DNA from: Hymenoscyphus infarciens
Lineage: Eukaryota > Ascomycota > Leotiomycetes > Helotiales > Helotiaceae
Reading direction: 5' to 3'
DNA length: 64,000 nucleotides
NCBI GenBank assembly: GCA_001414345.1
Contig: LLCB01000161.1
Location: forward strand, 62,001 to 126,000
Part shown: positions 59,979 through 64,000 of the stretch, one piece after another
How the letters are laid out: each line of letters starts with the position of its first letter
How positions within the stretch are numbered: position 1 is the first letter of the stretch
Made by a program: the position numbers and the translations under genes
Notes under the pieces: model-generated
Told to the model about the DNA's origin: nothing
The model's database searches: none
Seen by the model: only the letters and a program-made list of their open reading frames with translations

Positions 59979-60644
59979 CGTCTTATAGTACTCTTAAAAT
60001 ATATTTACTTCTTTCTCTACTCTCTAATAATTCAAACTTAGTAACAAAAGTGTACAAAGAAAGATATATAGTATAGACTTTTATTTGTTTATATTTCTTC
60101 TCTTCTTATCTTATTCTATATATCCATTCTATATATCCACCCTCCACTCCTCTCTCAACGACCCCTAGCAACAACTCTCTCCTCTTCCTTTCATCATCCC
60201 CTCCCCCCCCCACCCTCTCCATTCAAATCACATATAACCTATACTTTATACAGCCCCAGAAAACTCCACTACGCAATGCAAACGCGCACCAGAAAGAACA
60301 AAAGGGAAACCCAGAATTCGCTATGCAATGCAAACGCAACGCTATAAAAGAACTACGAGTACAACCCTCCCTCGGGCATATACAAGGCGACTCGGGGGTA
60401 GTAAAAGAAGAACGCCAGTGTGAATGCCCCCTCCCTTTTTCCTTGCAATAACACAAGTCTAAAAAAATTCCATCCTTCCAGCCATGACCCAACGTGGGTT
60501 TGAAAGCCAAATGTATCCCGTAATTACCGTACTCTAACAAGTACATCTTTCAACCCTCTCCCACACGAAATCGACAAAAGAAACTTCTTCCCTGCGCACG
60601 GGAGCAGGTGGGTGGGTGGGTGGCATGGCAAGAGCGACAAATCA
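59979..60644. other. Transition and 3' flank of the terminal gene
   Basis: AT-rich until about 60,100, then normal. It contains TCCATTCTATATATCCA repeats near 60,120 and C-rich tracts. It is probably the 3' UTR and terminator side of the minus-strand gene that follows. Confidence 0.55.
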
Positions 60645-63600
60645 TCACTGCATAACACTTTGCCTCCACCTCTCCACCATCTCAATCTGACCCTGATTCA
60701 ACGGCTCCTGCATAGCACCCATCCCCATCATAGGATTAGGTTGCATATTCATATTCATACCTCCCATCCCATTCATATTGCCCATGCCCCCCATGCCCCC
60801 CATGAAATTCATATTCATCCCCATGGCCGCATACGGATTCGCAAACGGCATCATCCCCTGCTGCCCATACCCATTGTATCCAAGACTAGGCTGAGCATAA
60901 GGAGGCGGCGCATTAGCGTATCCAGGATACATATTTGCGTACGGTGGTTGCTGTTGCTGAGGGGGCGGCGGTGCAGCGCCGGCTTGTCCATCATTGAACA
61001 TCCCGTTTTTGAATCCGCCAGATGGAGCGCGGGAGTTGAGGTTGAGCATAGTGCTTGATCGTCCGCCTTTATGCATATCATGCAGCCCCAGAAGCCCAGT
61101 CGACGGTTTAGCCTTCAATGGTGGGTTGCCGCCAACTTGAGGGTGTGCTTGAAGAATGTCGGCCATACTGTGTCGTTTGTTGATTGTGGGGCCTCCGCTT
61201 GCTTGGGCCTCAGCTTGTAGACGTTTTCTACGTTGAGCGAGAGTTTCATCCTCTGGAATTGGGGCTGTTGCCTTTTCCTTGCCTTTTCCTTTTGTGTCAA
61301 GAAGATCACCACCGAACTGACTCATCATTTCTGATGCAAAATCTCCACTGATGGTTCGAGGGGGAGGAAGAGCACCTTCCTTCTTTTCTTTTAGACGGCG
61401 AACTCTTTGCGCAAGAGTTTCTCCTTCTTCCTCTGATACGTCCTCCTCTAGTGGTAAATTCGTCATGGTTGTAGCTCGTGGGGTTGGGGCAGGTCGTACA
61501 CCGTGAATACGATCTCGTCTTCGGCTCAAAGGTTCGTTATCCTCCAGCTCCCGACGTTCCAACAATCCAATTGGGCGGTTCAGCTCTTGGGCCTTTTTGG
61601 AGTATAACATAGCCAGAGGTACATCGTCATCATCACTATCTATTACCTCTTCTGGTCGTTTGTTTGAAGGATCCTCCCATGCCAAGTTGACCCTCTTTTT
61701 CTGTCTCGACCGTTGCTCAACCTCCTTCACAGCATCCATCTGAAGAAGAGTAGAGTGCATCCCATTGGTATAAGCCTCCGTTGGTAACTGAGTACGAAGC
61801 TTTTGTTGTTGTTTTCGTAATTGGAGTTCAGCAAGAAGGGTGGTCGGTGGTCCAAAGTAAACCTCCTCTTCTAGCTCCTCTTCTTCTTCACCTTCCTCGC
61901 CCTCTTCGCCTTCCTCTCCTTCCTCATCGCCATCAGCAAATTCCCCACTGGCACGTATAATATCGTCACCGCGGTCGGAACCGTCCAACGGCCTGGTACC
62001 ATTGCTCCTGACCTCGTCGTCGTCATCCTCCAGAGGCGTTCTACCTTTAGGCGTCACATCAAGTCCGGACAAGGTCGAAGATCGTTTTTTCGTCTTCTCC
62101 GGGTCCATTAATAATGTCTGGCTACTAAGTCGCTTGCCACGCAACAAATTGAAGGAGCTGGTTCGTCTCTTGTGCGTAGGGTCGAGCAAGTTGGTACTGC
62201 TGGCGCTGTTTCGCTTCTTAGCCCCGTCAAGCAGTTGAGCACTGCTAGCACTGTTCCTATTCTTTGGCTTGCCGTAAACCTCGGAACCCAGATGCCCAGC
62301 AAAAGAATGGTCCGTAAAAGCACTCACGGGCGCGTGTGCAGACGCGTCGAGAATGCTATCCAGCGTAGCGACTGCAGACTGTTCTTTCATTTCCACATTC
62401 TGAGCAGGAGCCGGGAGATCAAAAAATGCACTGGCTCGTAATTGAGCAGGCATATGCGAGAGATCCTGGGTATTCCTTCGCCCGCCCATTGTTGCTCTCT
62501 GGTGTTGTGGTAGATATTCTTGCATTTGCACAACCTCGTCTGCTGCCAATGTTGGGTCGTCTTCTAGAACATCGGGTAACCATATTGCTGACTGTCGAGC
62601 AGCCGGAGGAATGTTACTCATAACCTGAGACCTCCTCTTATTCCTTGCCATTGACGACGGTTGCTTGGACAACTTTTGTGGGAGGTTGAGCATCATTGGT
62701 ACAGGTGCTGGATAGTAAACCATATTCTGCCCGGTATTAGGATCTGCGTATGATTGTGGTCTCGCCATAGATAATCTATTCCCAGTTGATGCCCTCCTTT
62801 GTGAATTATTCCCCGTCATAAGTTCATTTCCTGAGGCTGTTCTCGTGTGCTGGGTCTGTTGAGGGGGTTTGAATTCTTCGGGCTCGTAGGGTTTGTCGAA
62901 GTTTATCTCGTCAAAGTATGCATGTGCTGGAGGAAGGGGAGGCGGTGGAAGTGGTTCCGTGTGAACTCCATCAAATCCTTCAAACATGCCTTCTGCTTGA
63001 TCGATAGTATATACTGAAGTAGGGGTAGGTGGGCGGTCGTCTTTTGATTGTTGTCTTCCTTTTGGAGCTATTTTGGAGCGATCAATTTGGTCGACAATTG
63101 GCTTTGTGAGGGTGCCGGCCGAGTCTTCGTCCCGTTCATCGATGGATCTATTCACAAAAGAATCAAGGGGTCTCCCTTCCAACTCGGGTTCCGGCCGTGT
63201 GCCATATCTCGAGCCCTTTGAGGCTGATCGCATCCTTCCTGTTGTCATTGAGCCCTTTGGAGACATCATAAATCCCGCAGGGGAATATCCGCCAGACCTC
63301 GCTGCTGAATTTACTTCCACGATCGAGGAGGCATTCGACATGTGCCTTTGCAATGCGTTTGGGTCGGGGGATGAAATCAGAGAGGCCCTGCGACTGTCGG
63401 ATCGCTTCTGCTCATCGTGGAGGTTCTTGATGGCGTGGTCAATTGACGAAGTCATGCTCAATCGTTCTGCGGTCCGCTCCAAATGTTCGATATTTCCGGT
63501 ATAAGCACCTTGCAGAGTTTGCAGATCGGGAGTTGGATGTCTTAAATCGGTACTGCGACCTGAGGCTGTTCTGATGATGGGTGCTGCGGAGGAGTTTGCG

Positions 63601-64000
63601 GGTGCCAGGGGGCCTTCAGCCGTTGTGGCGGTAGGACTCAGACGATTTCGTGGAGTTGGGCGTGCGATGGGCAATACGGAAGTTTCGTTTGGTGAGGAAC
63701 CCTTGTGTCTCTCCCAGGAGAATGCGGGTGAAGTGGGCGCATCGATTGCAAAGTCGTCTCCTTCTACCACGACATAACTCGCATTTGTGCTCCTCCTCGA
63801 TTTGATCGACTGCACGAGTCCTCCTAAACCCGTATTCGTCGCTGGCCCTGACGATGCGCTGGTCGCGAGAGTCGCCTCATCCATGCGACCATTATTGCCC
63901 TGATCCAAAAATAGGTCCATCGAAGCCGAAAGCGGTGGCGCAAAGACTGGTGAAGCGAGTGGTGAAGAGTGAGGGTTCTTCGGGGACGCTGAGGCGATGG
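60645..64000 (-). CDS. Large disordered protein, 5' end outside the window
   Basis: A single open frame covers the interval without introns. An ATG lies at 63,920, but the frame stays open to the window edge with fungal-like text (SPKNPHSSPLASPVFAPPL), so the start is probably upstream. From 63,920 it is 1,091 residues; I do not recognise the family. It is Ser/Pro-rich. Features (numbering from that Met): PPAARQSAIWLPDVLEDD about 435; three to four KKRNSASSxxLLD-type basic-Ser repeats about 550-625; a Glu/Gly acidic run about 663-690; DDDDVPLAMLYSKKAQELNR about 760; a repeated ETLAQRxxRL motif about 832 and 893; a Pro/Gln/Met/Asn-rich tail about 980-1,073; and a C-terminal QIEMVERWRQSV. RxxS-type sites suggest heavy phosphorylation and a scaffold role; this is inference only. 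Confidence 0.85.
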   Translation of the reverse strand, partial: IASASPKNPHSSPLASPVFAPPLSASMDLFLDQGNNGRMDEATLATSASSGPATNTGLGGLVQSIKSRRSTNASYVVVEGDDFAIDAPTSPAFSWERHKGSSPNETSVLPIARPTPRNRLSPTATTAEGPLAPANSSAAPIIRTASGRSTDLRHPTPDLQTLQGAYTGNIEHLERTAERLSMTSSIDHAIKNLHDEQKRSDSRRASLISSPDPNALQRHMSNASSIVEVNSAARSGGYSPAGFMMSPKGSMTTGRMRSASKGSRYGTRPEPELEGRPLDSFVNRSIDERDEDSAGTLTKPIVDQIDRSKIAPKGRQQSKDDRPPTPTSVYTIDQAEGMFEGFDGVHTEPLPPPPLPPAHAYFDEINFDKPYEPEEFKPPQQTQHTRTASGNELMTGNNSQRRASTGNRLSMARPQSYADPNTGQNMVYYPAPVPMMLNLPQKLSKQPSSMARNKRRSQVMSNIPPAARQSAIWLPDVLEDDPTLAADEVVQMQEYLPQHQRATMGGRRNTQDLSHMPAQLRASAFFDLPAPAQNVEMKEQSAVATLDSILDASAHAPVSAFTDHSFAGHLGSEVYGKPKNRNSASSAQLLDGAKKRNSASSTNLLDPTHKRRTSSFNLLRGKRLSSQTLLMDPEKTKKRSSTLSGLDVTPKGRTPLEDDDDEVRSNGTRPLDGSDRGDDIIRASGEFADGDEEGEEGEEGEEGEEEEELEEEVYFGPPTTLLAELQLRKQQQKLRTQLPTEAYTNGMHSTLLQMDAVKEVEQRSRQKKRVNLAWEDPSNKRPEEVIDSDDDDVPLAMLYSKKAQELNRPIGLLERRELEDNEPLSRRRDRIHGVRPAPTPRATTMTNLPLEEDVSEEEGETLAQRVRRLKEKKEGALPPPRTISGDFASEMMSQFGGDLLDTKGKGKEKATAPIPEDETLAQRRKRLQAEAQASGGPTINKRHSMADILQAHPQVGGNPPLKAKPSTGLLGLHDMHKGGRSSTMLNLNSRAPSGGFKNGMFNDGQAGAAPPPPQQQQPPYANMYPGYANAPPPYAQPSLGYNGYGQQGMMPFANPYAAMGMNMNFMGGMGGMGNMNGMGGMNMNMQPNPMMGMGAMQEPLNQGQIEMVERWRQSVMQ
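61995..62275 (-). repeat. Coding repeats with a KKRNSASSxxLLD motif
   Basis: Minus-strand codons give KNRNSASSAQLLD, KKRNSASSTNLLD, KRRTSSFNLL and GKRLSSQTLLMD in succession, a periodic basic-Ser-Leu module within the terminal gene. Confidence 0.8.

Overview
This window looks like a nuclear contig of a filamentous ascomycete (Pezizomycotina). Genes carry short spliceosomal introns of about 50-130 nt with fungal branch sites. They include a GH72 cell-wall glucanosyltransferase and a CAP20/perilipin-like protein. More than half of the DNA is extremely AT-rich and TpA-rich and full of TAA/TAG codons, the signature of repeat-induced point mutation (RIP). I lean to Leotiomycetes from gene flavour only; the sequence does not prove it.

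Layout. Positions 1-23,200 are one RIP-saturated transposon graveyard: a minus-strand Ty3/Gypsy relic (RT near 10.4-10.6 kb), a plus-strand gag relic (about 18-19 kb), a minus-strand Tc1/mariner relic (about 20.6-21.7 kb) and several short terminal-inverted-repeat elements. At 23.38 kb a tRNA-Gly with an intron marks the edge of a gene island (23.4-35.9 kb). That island holds an SDR oxidoreductase, a GPI-anchored GH72 enzyme, a large unrecognised acidic protein and the 5' half of a broken nitrilase. The nitrilase gene is split by about 0.75 kb of AT-rich DNA and resumes at about 36.64-37.00 kb. Positions 37-44.1 kb are again RIP territory, with an ankyrin-repeat pseudogene (minus strand) and a second Tc1/mariner relic. 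A small island (44.2-46.8 kb) holds a gene fragment and a glutathione S-transferase. Positions 46.8-50.6 kb hold a miniature inverted-repeat element and a RIP-killed NACHT-ankyrin (NLR-type) gene. The island at 50.6-54.3 kb holds the CAP20/perilipin-like gene after about 2.6 kb without a convincing gene. Positions 54.3-60.1 kb are a third AT-rich block with an octamer satellite and three element families. The 60.1-64.0 kb end holds the 3' part of a long disordered protein gene that runs off the window.

The genes do not form a pathway or cluster; intact genes are single-copy housekeeping or accessory loci. The main interest is the mobile and degenerate fraction. Four recurring short element families (called A, B, C and D here) have readable ends, and several gene relics are broken almost only by RIP-type changes, so their former coding frames can still be read. 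No new defence or biosynthetic system was found.
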